Assembly (NCBI RefSeq): GCF_030811555.1
Contig: NZ_JAUSQZ010000001.1
Span: 930,001 to 994,000, forward strand
Length of the DNA stretch: 64,000 nt
From: Kineosporia succinea
GTDB taxonomy: Bacteria > Actinomycetota > Actinomycetes > Actinomycetales > Kineosporiaceae
Direction: 5' to 3'
How positions within the stretch are numbered: position 1 is the stretch's first letter; every line of letters starts with the position of its first letter. A program made the position numbers and the translations under genes. Below the pieces are notes generated by a model. That model made no database searches, was not told the DNA's origin, and saw only the letters and a list, made by a program, of their open reading frames with translations. Of this stretch, positions 26,574 to 34,655 are shown in pieces.

Positions 26574-27845
26574 CTACCCGATCCGCACCGTGCGGGCCCA
26601 GGCCGGAGGTCGGCGGGACGGGTACCACTCCCGCTCCTCGTCGATCTCCGGCTCCGGCTCCGGCCCGAACAGCCCCACCACCACCGGGATCCCGGGGGAC
26701 GACGCCGGCCAGCCGGTGCCCCCGTCGGTGAGCAGCACCAGCACGTCCGGCCTCGGCCGTCCGGTCAGCGCCCGCTGCACCCCGCGCCGCAGGTCCGTGC
26801 CTCCCCCACCGGCCAGCCGGATCCGGTGCACCGAGGACACGCGCTCGGCGGTGCGCACGGCCGCGTCACAGCTGTAGACCGTCACCGGCGCCCCGCCGAC
26901 CGCCTCGATCACCCCGGCGGTCTCGGCCAGGGCCACTCCCAGCTCCCGATCGGCCACCGAGCCGGAGGTGTCGATGACCACGGCCACCTCCGGCGACCGG
27001 CGGGTGAACGCCGGCATGACCACCTTCCCGCCCAGCGCCGCCGACCGGCGACCGGGCCGGCGGAAGGTGTGATCGCCGATACCCCCACTGACACCCAGGC
27101 TTCCGCGCACGGCCGCGGACAGCAGCCGCCGCCAGTCCTGGGTCGGCCGGCCGACGTCCTGGGCCCAGCGGTTCCAGCTGCCGGGCGTCCTGCCCGGATG
27201 CCCCCGGATCTGCTCGGCCACCCGGATCCGGATCACCTCGGCCGCCGCCCCGACCAGGGGCCACGCCCCGTCCGGACCGAGGTCCCAGGGCGCGTCCCCT
27301 CCACGCGCCCCCGAACCGCAGTCCCGCCACGAGAACCGGCCGTGCGGAACGGGAATGGACCGCAAATACTCCTCGAAGAGCCGGCCGGCCGGAAGATCGA
27401 ACTGCTCCGGCAGCAGCACGTCGTCGGGAAACCGGACGCCCTCCCCCTCCGGAGGTGCGTCGTTGATCTCCAGGTCCATCGCCACGTTCATCCGGAACCG
27501 TTCCCTCTCAACGCGTTCCGGATCCAGTCGCACGTCGCCGTCGAGATTCTCCCACAGCCGGTCGGCGCGGGCGTGATGATCGCGCAGCAGATGGGCGACC
27601 TCGTGCAGCCAGGCCCCGGCCAGCTGCCCGACGTCGCAGGCGGCCACGAAACCCGGTGCCACGTAACAACGCCAGTAGCGGTCCACGGCCATGGTCAGCA
27701 CCTGGTCGGACGGCACGATCGTCATCGCGTACAGTGCCCCGGCCAGATAGGGGTGTGCCTGCACGGCCCGCAGCCGCCCGGCCAGCAATTTGCGCTCGTC
27801 GAGTCGGGTTCCCGACGGGTGGACGCGCCGGTCGGCACCGGTCAT
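26574..27845 (-). CDS. Zincin-like putative metallopeptidase with VWA domain (DUF2201 type)
   Basis: 423 aa. Residues 81-91 read HEVAHLLRDHH, a zincin-style HExxH. The C-terminal half is a VWA-like domain with the MIDAS start VVIDTSGSV near residue 290, followed by AGGGGTDLRRG and VLLTDG. This pairing is typical of DUF2201 proteins that work with MoxR ATPases. The ATG overlaps the stop of the upstream MoxR gene by 4 nt (ATGA), so translation is coupled. It is the last gene of a three-gene operon. Confidence 0.85.
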   Translation of the reverse strand: MTGADRRVHPSGTRLDERKLLAGRLRAVQAHPYLAGALYAMTIVPSDQVLTMAVDRYWRCYVAPGFVAACDVGQLAGAWLHEVAHLLRDHHARADRLWENLDGDVRLDPERVERERFRMNVAMDLEINDAPPEGEGVRFPDDVLLPEQFDLPAGRLFEEYLRSIPVPHGRFSWRDCGSGARGGDAPWDLGPDGAWPLVGAAAEVIRIRVAEQIRGHPGRTPGSWNRWAQDVGRPTQDWRRLLSAAVRGSLGVSGGIGDHTFRRPGRRSAALGGKVVMPAFTRRSPEVAVVIDTSGSVADRELGVALAETAGVIEAVGGAPVTVYSCDAAVRTAERVSSVHRIRLAGGGGTDLRRGVQRALTGRPRPDVLVLLTDGGTGWPASSPGIPVVVGLFGPEPEPEIDEEREWYPSRRPPAWARTVRIG

Positions 27846-29029
27846 CGCGCACCTCCCGCCGGGGTCGCGAGTTCGAGAAGGCCGGGCAGGTTCTCCAGTC
27901 CCCGCATCGACAGCAGCTCGACCGGGGCCGCCCACTCCGGCGACCGCAGAGCCGCCAGCCGCAGCGCCACCGGTGCCACCACGTCCACCGGTCGCACCTG
28001 GGCGACCCGGGCCAGCACCCGCCAGGCCGCCAGCCAGCGCTGCTGCTCGGGCACCCGGGTCACGGCGGCGGCCACCCCGTCGAGCACCGCCTGCACCTGA
28101 TCGCCGCGCTGCGGCACCGGGAACGAGTCCGGGTCGCGCAGAACGTCTTCCGGGTCGGGCAGGTCGGCCCGGTCGAGGTAGGCGAGGAGCTCCAGCGCGG
28201 CACCGTCGCCGACGGTACCCCGTAGCGCCACCGAGACCGCCTCCTCGCCCGCATCACTCGCGTAACCGAAGGCCAGCAACCGCATCGCCATCTCCCAGGT
28301 GCGCGGCGACGGCCAGGCGCCGCCCCGCGCGGCGTCGTCGGTGGGCAGCCGGTGCGTGTAGCCGGGCCGGGCGGTGAGAAATCCGGACACGGCGTGACGG
28401 GCGCGGAACACCGCGGATTCCAGCTCCTCGGGCCACAGTTCGGGCGGACGCACGTGCGGCCAGCATCCGCCCAGACCGCGGGCCACCACCACCGGGTCGT
28501 GCCGCCAGGGCAGGTGCACGAAACGGTTGGCCAGGGGCGGGGTCAGCGCCCAGCCACCGGACGCGTGCTCCGGCGGGTTGGCCGCGGCCACGACGCGCAC
28601 GGACGACGGGAGCGGCAGACTACCCACCCGCCGTTCCAGCACCACACGCAGCAGGGCCGCCTGCACGGCCGGGGTGGCGGTGGAGAGCTCGTCGAGGAAG
28701 AGCAGGCCGCCCGATGGGTCCCGGCTCAGGCGCAGGGCCCAGTCGGGCGGCGCCATCGGCACCCCGTCACGCGCCGGGTCGGCGCCCGGGATGGGCAGGC
28801 CGTTGAAGTCGGTGGGGTCGTGCACGCTGGCCACGACGGTCTCCGGCCGCAGCCCGAGGTCGGCCGCGAGTCGTTCCAGCGTGGCGGTTTTGCCGATTCC
28901 CGGAGCGCCCCAGAGCAGCACCGGCAGGTCGGCCTGGACGGCCAGGGCGAGGGCCCCGAGGTAGGGATCGGTGCCGGGTTCGGTCGTGCTCCGGCGGGTC
29001 AGGTCGATCAGGCGCTGGGCCAGGTCCAT
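27842..29029 (-). CDS. MoxR-type AAA+ ATPase
   Basis: 395 aa. Walker A GAPGIGKT at 41-48, Walker B LLFLDELS at 109-116, sensor-1 region VVAAANPPEH, and the sensor-2 part further on. MoxR ATPases act as chaperones that activate or remodel VWA partners. The partner here is the coupled downstream metallopeptidase/VWA gene. The ATG at 29029 lies inside the end of the upstream gene (22-nt overlap). Confidence 0.88.
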   Translation of the reverse strand: MDLAQRLIDLTRRSTTEPGTDPYLGALALAVQADLPVLLWGAPGIGKTATLERLAADLGLRPETVVASVHDPTDFNGLPIPGADPARDGVPMAPPDWALRLSRDPSGGLLFLDELSTATPAVQAALLRVVLERRVGSLPLPSSVRVVAAANPPEHASGGWALTPPLANRFVHLPWRHDPVVVARGLGGCWPHVRPPELWPEELESAVFRARHAVSGFLTARPGYTHRLPTDDAARGGAWPSPRTWEMAMRLLAFGYASDAGEEAVSVALRGTVGDGAALELLAYLDRADLPDPEDVLRDPDSFPVPQRGDQVQAVLDGVAAAVTRVPEQQRWLAAWRVLARVAQVRPVDVVAPVALRLAALRSPEWAAPVELLSMRGLENLPGLLELATPAGGAR

Positions 29030-30342
29030 GCGATCACCGTGTGGGTCAGGGCCGGTCCTCCCTTCGAGGAAGGCGGCGGGACGTGGGCTCCGAGGAGCGG
29101 CTTGGTGTTGCGGCGCGAACGCTTCGACAGAACGGGCGCTTTCGGACGGCGTCCCGAGCGCAGCCGGTCGTGCAGCTGCGGAACCGGGCGAGGGACCGGC
29201 ACCGGCTCTGCGGCGAACCGCGACAGGTGCTCGGCTCTGATCTTCTCGGCGTGGCCCAGCGCCTGGAAGCAGCCGGTCATGGGTGCGCCCAGACGCGCCA
29301 GCATCAGCTCCGTCCGGATCTGCTCGCCGGTGTGATCGAGCGGGACCCACCCGGACGGCGTGCGGCACAGACGGTGCGCCGCCCCCAGGCAGTCGACGGC
29401 CAGGGTCCCGTCGTCCGGGCGAGAAGCACCGCCCTGCAACGGGTGCAGGTCGTCCCGGCCGATCAGACCGAGCCGTAGCAGCTCGTGATCGAGAGGCCGC
29501 ATCCAGGCGGCCCGCGGCATCACCGGCAAACCGGCGGCCTCGAAGGCCGTGGTCACGTACGCGTCAACTCCTGAGGCACCCGGACCGAGCACCACCGCCA
29601 GCCCGCCGCCGGGCCGGAAGGCCACGACGGATTCACCGAAGAGCCGGCGCCTTTCGGACTCCAGCCGGCGCAGATCGACGGGCATGCGGGTCAGAACCTG
29701 CCGTCGGTGCGGGGTCTCCCGCGAGCGGCCGCCGACCGCGAGACGGAAACCGGCCAGGCGCCAGGCACTGTCGAAGTCACCGGCGTCCTGGGCCTGCGTC
29801 ACCGGATCGCCGGACGATCCGGATGCGTCGGCCACGTCGGACGCGTCGGACGCGTCGGACGCGTCGGCCACGTCGGCGGTCAGCAGCCCGTACTCGTGAG
29901 CCCGGGAGGCGTCCCACAGATACCGGTGACCCGTGAGCCGCCAGGGCGCGGCGCGCGCGGAAACCCCTGTTGTCACGTCGATCTCGAGCCGCTCGGCGCG
30001 GACCACTCGCACCACGAGCACGGCGTGCGGATACTCGGCCAGGGCGACGACCAGCCCGGGGCGAGGCGTGCCCTCGGGCAGATTCCGGGGAAGGTGCCAC
30101 CGCAGTAGGTCGGGAGCGAAATGACCGAGGTCGGAGAGGATCTCGGTGGGGATGTCACCGCGAAGACCAGCACCGAGATCGACGGAGGCAGCCGCACAGG
30201 CGCCCCGCCAGTCACCGGCCAGCCGATGCGCCGTGGCGGCTTCGGCGAGCGAGGGGGGTACACCCGCACGGCGGGCGTGAACGATGGCCGAGGCCCAGGT
30301 TCGGTCGAGGATCGCGGACTGTGCCGCGCCCGGGTCGCTCAT
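29008..30342 (-). CDS. Unknown protein, first gene of MoxR-VWA operon
   Basis: 444 aa, not recognised. The N-terminal 150 residues are helical with a Trp-rich patch (LAGDWRGACAAASVDLG). A low-complexity Asp-Ala-Ser linker follows (about 155-180, from 9-bp DNA repeats), then a mixed alpha/beta part (FGESVVAFRPGGGLAVVLG; PRAAWMRPLDHELLRLGLIG). The tail is basic and Pro-rich. No membrane segment or enzyme motif is visible. Overlap with the MoxR gene suggests it works with the ATPase-VWA pair, perhaps as target or effector. Confidence 0.72.
   Translation of the reverse strand: MSDPGAAQSAILDRTWASAIVHARRAGVPPSLAEAATAHRLAGDWRGACAAASVDLGAGLRGDIPTEILSDLGHFAPDLLRWHLPRNLPEGTPRPGLVVALAEYPHAVLVVRVVRAERLEIDVTTGVSARAAPWRLTGHRYLWDASRAHEYGLLTADVADASDASDASDVADASGSSGDPVTQAQDAGDFDSAWRLAGFRLAVGGRSRETPHRRQVLTRMPVDLRRLESERRRLFGESVVAFRPGGGLAVVLGPGASGVDAYVTTAFEAAGLPVMPRAAWMRPLDHELLRLGLIGRDDLHPLQGGASRPDDGTLAVDCLGAAHRLCRTPSGWVPLDHTGEQIRTELMLARLGAPMTGCFQALGHAEKIRAEHLSRFAAEPVPVPRPVPQLHDRLRSGRRPKAPVLSKRSRRNTKPLLGAHVPPPSSKGGPALTHTVIAWTWPSA
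29835..29870. repeat. 9-bp coding repeat (GACGCGTCG)
   Basis: Three to four head-to-tail copies inside the 444-aa gene, with degenerate GCCACGTCG variants on both sides. They encode the Asp-Ala-Ser linker and would be prone to length change in frame. Confidence 0.75.
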
Positions 30343-30482
30343 CGAGCGGGGGTGTTCTCGGCAATCACGAGAAGAAGATTCACGCGAGCATCATGGCCCG
30401 GAGCCGTCCGTCCGCGCAACCCCCACCCGCCCGGCGGTGGACGCGATGGTGTCCACCGCGTCCACCGTCGGGCTGTCAGGTG

Positions 30483-30503
30483 TTTCGCTCAGGGGAAGCG
30501 AAA
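30483..30503 (-). terminator. Possible terminator after first DoxX gene
   Basis: TTTCGCT and AGCGAAA form a 7-bp stem with a 7-nt loop, 38 nt beyond the stop of the minus-strand DoxX gene. A further CGGAC/GTCCG pair lies between. There is no clear U-run, so this is tentative. Confidence 0.4.
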
Positions 30504-30540
30504 GACCCGGACGGTCCGAATCGGTCCGGAACGACCTCGA

Positions 30541-30987
30541 TCAGGCCGGCACGCCGCGCTCGAGGCCGGTGACCCCGCCGGCGAGGCGGGGCGAGATGGC
30601 GCGGTCGAGGCTGATGCGACCCGCGCCGATGGCGGCCAGCAGCAGCGACAGAGCCGCGAGGATGAGCACGTACTCGAAGCCCCCCTCGGAGGAGAGGATG
30701 TTCGTGCCCCAGTGCGCGAAGTACCAGGCCCCGAGCATGTTTCCGGCCTGCAGCACCCCGACCAGGGGCACGGCCAGGCCCAGGATCATCAGGATGCCCC
30801 CGCCGAGCTCCACGAGCATCGCGAACCAGGCCGCGGCCGTCGCCAGCGGGATCCCCATACCTTCGAAACCTTGTGCGGTGGCGTCCATTCCGTTGCTGAA
30901 CTTCTGCCAGCCGTGCGCGATGAAGACGACGCCGAAGGCGACGCGGGCGATCAGGATGGCAATGTCACGCAGCAGAAGAGTGTTCAC
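30541..30987 (-). CDS. DoxX family membrane protein (copy 1)
   Basis: 148 aa with four transmembrane helices. The family pattern is clear: LIARVAFGVVFIAHGWQKF, then WFAMLVELGGGILMILGLAVPLVG and a C-terminal ISPRLAGG. The GTG at 30987 is chosen for AAGGA 5 nt upstream and because the helix set starts there. DoxX-family proteins are linked to thiol/redox stress. A paralogue lies 316 bp upstream on the same strand, separated by a terminator. Confidence 0.85.
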   Translation of the reverse strand: MNTLLLRDIAILIARVAFGVVFIAHGWQKFSNGMDATAQGFEGMGIPLATAAAWFAMLVELGGGILMILGLAVPLVGVLQAGNMLGAWYFAHWGTNILSSEGGFEYVLILAALSLLLAAIGAGRISLDRAISPRLAGGVTGLERGVPA

Positions 30988-31261
30988 AAGTGTCCTTTCA
31001 ACCGGGAGGGTGCGCCTTACCCGTCGTTGGGCGGCACCGGCGACCTCACTGGTGCGGCTCGGTCGGATGCCGGCGCGCCACCTCGCACACCGCACAGATC
31101 CAGCACCAGAAGATCGTTGAGCACAGTTGTAGACGTTTTTGTCCTATAAAAGGTTGAAGGAACAATCATCGCTGCGTCAACCCTGTGCTTAATACGTGTC
31201 ACTCTGGGAAGTTTCTGTGCATCCCCTGAGTCACCGTGCGCCACCCCCGCGTAGCAAAACG
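30988..31261. promoter_or_regulatory. Promoter region of first DoxX gene
   Basis: This spacer holds an AT-rich island (about 31125-31165: TTTTTGTCCTATAAAAGGTTGAAGGAAC in three overlapping blocks), unusual for this genome. On the minus strand it reads as a TTATAGG-like -10 with TTC/GAA-rich flanks. A precise promoter cannot be assigned. Confidence 0.4.
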
Positions 31262-31298
31262 CGAACGACGCCGGGTGAGAAGCACCCGGCGTCGTTCG
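31262..31298 (-). terminator. Rho-independent terminator of second DoxX gene
   Basis: Perfect 16-bp inverted repeat (CGAACGACGCCGGGTG and its complement) with a 5-nt loop, 6 nt beyond the DoxX stop. On the minus strand it is followed by CGTTTTGC, a U-tract. It separates the two DoxX transcription units. Confidence 0.85.
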
Positions 31299-31303
31299 GG
31301 GTC

Positions 31304-31732
31304 TCAGGCGACGGCGCCCTTGGCGAGGCGCGGTGACACCACCTGGTCGAGGCTGAAGCGGCCGGCGCCGACGGCGGCCAGCAGAAGGGCGACGACACCG
31401 AGCGTGAGCACCAGCTCGTAGCCACCCTGGTCGACGAATACGCCGCTACCGGCGTGCACGATCGCGAAGGCGCCGAGCATGTCGACGAAGAGCAGCACGC
31501 CGGCCACCGGAAGAGCCAGGCCGGCGATCAGCAGGGCACCGCCGGCCAGTTCGACGATGGCGGCGAACCAGGCACTGACGGTCGGGGCAGGAACTCCCAT
31601 CATGTCGAAACCGCTTGCCGTGGCTTCCATTCCATTGGTGCTGAACTTCTGCCAGCCGTGGGCGATGAAGACGACACCGACAGCGATCCGGGCGACGAGC
31701 ACGACGAGGTCGCGAAGCAGGGCGTTGTTCAT
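31304..31732 (-). CDS. DoxX family membrane protein (copy 2)
   Basis: 142 aa, closely similar to copy 1 downstream: LVARIAVGVVFIAHGWQKF, WFAAIVELAGGALLIAGLALPVAG, VGAGRFSLDQVVSPRLAKG. Four transmembrane helices. It has its own terminator (31262-31298) and an AT-rich upstream palindrome (31759-31785), so it is regulated separately from copy 1. Confidence 0.85.
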   Translation of the reverse strand: MNNALLRDLVVLVARIAVGVVFIAHGWQKFSTNGMEATASGFDMMGVPAPTVSAWFAAIVELAGGALLIAGLALPVAGVLLFVDMLGAFAIVHAGSGVFVDQGGYELVLTLGVVALLLAAVGAGRFSLDQVVSPRLAKGAVA

Positions 31733-31758
31733 GCTTCAACCCTGACCGATCAAGAAAC

Positions 31759-31785
31759 TTGAATCAACAAATATTGAGCGTTCAA
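31759..31785. promoter_or_regulatory. AT-rich TTGAA/TTCAA inverted element upstream of DoxX copy 2
   Basis: TTGAA (31759) and TTCAA (31781) flank an AT-rich core containing AATATT, 27-53 nt ahead of the DoxX start. It could be an operator or part of the promoter. Redox-type repressors often use such sites at DoxX genes; that link is inference. Confidence 0.4.
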
Positions 31786-31799
31786 CAATGAGGGCTTCA

Positions 31800-32792
31800 T
31801 CACGCCTCGGCTGTGGACACGCTGTGATCGGTGCGGAACTTGTCCTTGCCGCCGGGCAGGTCCAGCCCCTCGATCGGCAGCTGCGCGGACTCCAGGAAGC
31901 GCACCAGATTGGAGTTCATCTGCCGGATCGCCGTCAGCGAACTGTTGCCGTTGAGCGTCCTGACCCGCAGGCGTCGTGAACCCCCGCCGTAGACACCGTC
32001 TTTCGCGGTCCTGCTCATCTCGTCGATCGAGGCCAGGTTCTCCCGCGCGTCCTGCCCGAGCAGGTCGACGGCGCCGAGCAGATCGCTGAACGCCATCTCC
32101 ATGCCGGCGGTGCGGCGGGCCGTCAGCAGCTCGTCGTGCAGTTCCGTCATCCGGCGGGCGACCCGCTGCAGATCATCCACCGGCCCAGCCATTTTCGGCG
32201 GTCGCGGATAGTCGGGATAGTCCAGACCGGCCAGATCCGAACAGCTGAAGTGGCAGGTGCTCAGACGGGAGGAGTTGGCCCGGCTGATGTCGTCGATCTC
32301 CTGCTCGACGTCGGCCAGCTTCGCGTTGTAGCGCTCGATCCGGGTGCGGGCCTGCTTCATGGCCGGCAGGTAGCGCCGCTCCCCCGCGAAGAACGCGGCC
32401 CGTGCCTGCATCAGCGCCTCGACCTGGGGACGCAGATCGTCCTGCCGCTTCGCCAGGGCCGCCGCCCGCCGCTCCTCCTCGGTGCTGCCGCCCACCACCC
32501 CGGTGAGCCGCAGCCCGCCCAGCGCCAGCACCACGGCGAGCACGAGAACCGCCAGCACACCCCAGGTTCCGCGTTTGCGCACGTGAGCGCCGACGGTACG
32601 GCGCGCGGTCCGGTGGCTGAGGATCTCCTGCATCGGCACCTGGCGCGGACTCGGAAGCCGCACCGGACCGCTGGGCGCGGGAGCACGGTGGACCGGCCGG
32701 TCGGTGGCCCGCGCCCCACACGCCTCGCAGAAGCTGCGCTGCCGCAGCGGGCGCGAGCACGCCGGGCAGAGCTGGGTCGTCGTGACAGCCAC
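31800..32792 (-). CDS. Zinc-ribbon membrane protein with coiled-coil ectodomain (paralogue of 49618-50274)
   Basis: 330 aa. An N-terminal zinc ribbon (CPACSRPLRQRSFCEACG) is followed by a basic linker, a transmembrane helix (GVLAVLVLAVVLALGGLRLTG) and a charged helical region (STEEERRAAALAKRQDDLRP). A disulphide-capable loop (CHFSCSD) and a helical C-terminus ending AIRQMNSNLV, LDLPGGKDKFRTDHS come last. The post-TM block and the C-terminal motif recur in the 218-aa protein at 49618-50274, which lacks the ribbon. No known family. Confidence 0.72.
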   Translation of the reverse strand: MAVTTTQLCPACSRPLRQRSFCEACGARATDRPVHRAPAPSGPVRLPSPRQVPMQEILSHRTARRTVGAHVRKRGTWGVLAVLVLAVVLALGGLRLTGVVGGSTEEERRAAALAKRQDDLRPQVEALMQARAAFFAGERRYLPAMKQARTRIERYNAKLADVEQEIDDISRANSSRLSTCHFSCSDLAGLDYPDYPRPPKMAGPVDDLQRVARRMTELHDELLTARRTAGMEMAFSDLLGAVDLLGQDARENLASIDEMSRTAKDGVYGGGSRRLRVRTLNGNSSLTAIRQMNSNLVRFLESAQLPIEGLDLPGGKDKFRTDHSVSTAEA

Positions 32793-32944
32793 GGTGGCCC
32801 CTGTACGTGCGGAGGAGAAGGACAGGTTCTCTTCGGCAGGTCGGGCGCCGGGATCAAGGCTTGCGGCACTGAACGTCTGCGCGGACGCGCCGGCCGGTCC
32901 GGTTCTGATCTGACGCCCGGGTCGCGCTCCGGCATGATGACCGC

Positions 32945-34099
32945 GTGCGACTGGTCACCGACGAAGAACGCCGCTCGCGCCTGGCCGTGCGGCACGCGCT
33001 GGCGCCGGCTCAGCAGGCCGACTCGCCCGAGGCGGTCACGCGGGCGCTGACGGCGCTGCACTCCACCGAGCCGGCCTCGCCCTACCTGTCGTGCTGGGCC
33101 CGCATGCCGCGGGTCGAGGTCGCCGAGGTCGACCGGGCGCTGCACGACGACCGATCGCTGGTGAAGCAGCTGGCCATGCGCCGCACGCTCTTCGTGTTCC
33201 CGCGTGACCTGCTGCCGGCGGTGTGGCCCAGCGCGTCGGCGCGGGTGGCCGCCACCGAGCGGTCACGGATGGCGAAGGACGTGGTGCGCACCGGGCTCGC
33301 GGACGACGGGGAGGTCTGGCTGGACGCGGCCCGGGCCGAGGTTCTCGACGTGCTCGCGCGCACGCCGGACGGGCTGACCGCCGCCCAGATCCGGGAGGCG
33401 GTGCCCCGGATCGCAGTGAAGGTGCAGGGCACCTCGGGCGAGACGTGGTCGGGGCCGAGAGTGCTCACGCAGCTCGGGGCGTCGGCCGACGTCGTGCGCG
33501 GGCGGAACACCGGGCGCTGGAACGTCTCCCGGCCGCTGTGGACGCTGACGCCCACGTGGCTCGGCGATCTCGCACCGCTCCCCTCGGCCGCCGATGGGTA
33601 CCGCGAGCTGGTGCGGCGCTGGCTCTACTCGTTCGGCCCGGGGACCGAGAGCGACCTGGTCTGGTGGCTGGGGTCGACCAGGGCGGCCGTGCGCACGGCC
33701 CTGCGCGAGCTCGGGGCCCTCGAGGTCAGGCTTGAGGACGCGTCGGTCGCCTATCTCCTGCCCGACGACGAGGACGTCGTGCCCGGCCCGGGCGACTGGG
33801 CCGCGCTGCTGCCCGTGCTCGACCCCACCGTGATGGGCTGGCAGGGCCGCGGCTTCTACCTGGGCCCGCACAAGGACCGGCTCTTCGACACCCGCGGCAA
33901 CGTCGGCACCAGCGCCTGGGTGAACGGGCGCATGGTCGGCTGCTGGGTGCAGGACGACGCCGGCACGGTGACCGTTCGCCTGGTCGAAGACGTCTCCCCG
34001 GGCGCCCGTCAGTCACTCGACGCCGCGGCCGCCCGGCTCACCGAGTGGCTGGACGGGCTGCGGATCGGGACGGTCTACCGGTCTCCGGCGATGTCGTAG
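32945..34099 (+). CDS. Winged-helix DNA-binding protein of the HTH_42 / YcaQ (AlkX) family
   Basis: 384 aa. The family order is visible: an N-terminal helix block (RHALAPAQQADSPEAVTRAL), LHSTEPASPYLSCWAR, MRRTLFVFPRDLL, a winged helix (GLTAAQIREAVPRI) and the late DPTVMGWQGRGFYLG and GRMVGCWVQ motifs. YcaQ-like members are DNA glycosylases that unhook interstrand crosslinks. Many actinobacterial members are untested. Start GTG 32945. Confidence 0.82.
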   Translation: MRLVTDEERRSRLAVRHALAPAQQADSPEAVTRALTALHSTEPASPYLSCWARMPRVEVAEVDRALHDDRSLVKQLAMRRTLFVFPRDLLPAVWPSASARVAATERSRMAKDVVRTGLADDGEVWLDAARAEVLDVLARTPDGLTAAQIREAVPRIAVKVQGTSGETWSGPRVLTQLGASADVVRGRNTGRWNVSRPLWTLTPTWLGDLAPLPSAADGYRELVRRWLYSFGPGTESDLVWWLGSTRAAVRTALRELGALEVRLEDASVAYLLPDDEDVVPGPGDWAALLPVLDPTVMGWQGRGFYLGPHKDRLFDTRGNVGTSAWVNGRMVGCWVQDDAGTVTVRLVEDVSPGARQSLDAAAARLTEWLDGLRIGTVYRSPAMS

Positions 34100-34237
34100 A
34101 GCCGCGATCTCCTCCATGCTGCGTCGTGCTGTTCCACCGCGTTGTTCCGTCGTGTCGTTCAGCCGTGCTGTTTCTCGTCGCCCCGTCCGGCCGGGCGGGT
34201 CTGCCGACCCGCGTGACCGGACTCCGGTGACGTCTTG

Positions 34238-34355
34238 CGGATGGGGTGCCGGGCGGCCCTCACTTCCGCCCGGCACCTCCATCCGTCACCCGGGCGCTCT
34301 CCCCTGAGAAGCGCCCGGATCCTCGAGCCACGGCAGGTCCACTCCAGCCCTGCCG
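34238..34355. other. Three consecutive hairpins
   Basis: Stem 1: 34238-34256 with 34266-34285, 19 bp and one bulged base. Stem 2: CCGGGCGCT 34290-34298 with AGCGCCCGG 34310-34318. Stem 3: CGGCAGG 34331-34337 with CCTGCCG 34349-34355. None has a U-tract. Stem 1 may end the upstream gene; the set could also be a structured leader. Confidence 0.55.
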
Positions 34356-34610
34356 CTTCACGTCGTGTCGTCGGTGAGCACCACCGAGGCGCTCACCCAG
34401 AACTGAGATGTCCGCGAGGGCAGTTTGGTTCTGCCGAGTTGCCGTGACGACGGTCACACTTCAATGTTACGAAAACCCACGAGGGCTAAACGGACGTCAA
34501 GTCTTGGCGGGCACCCGCGCCGGAGCCGGTGCCGGGCACACCACGAACGCCCCGGCCACACCGCTCCGACCAGTATCAAGTCACCCGGTGTAATTGGACG
34601 GTCGTTCGGG

Positions 34611-34629
34611 AATTGGCCCGCCAATTGGC
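34611..34629. promoter_or_regulatory. Palindromic AATTGGC element ahead of amylase
   Basis: AATTGGC-CC-GCCAATT is directly followed by GG, so a second palindrome (GCCAATTGGC) overlaps it. A third AATTGG lies at 34592. It sits 27 nt from the GTG, a good place for a sugar-responsive repressor. Confidence 0.5.
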
Positions 34630-34655
34630 CTTTTTCCGCTGTTAGTGTCACCGCC

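Larger units (their letters stand above)
34100..34655. other. 556-bp spacer upstream of alpha-amylase
   Basis: No gene is supported. It contains three consecutive hairpins (34238-34355), an AT-rich stretch from 34430, and AATTGG repeats just ahead of the amylase start. Confidence 0.6.

Noticed and set aside
34260-34457. 65-aa minus-strand frame before the amylase
   Set aside because: No ribosome site or domain, and it runs through the hairpin cluster.
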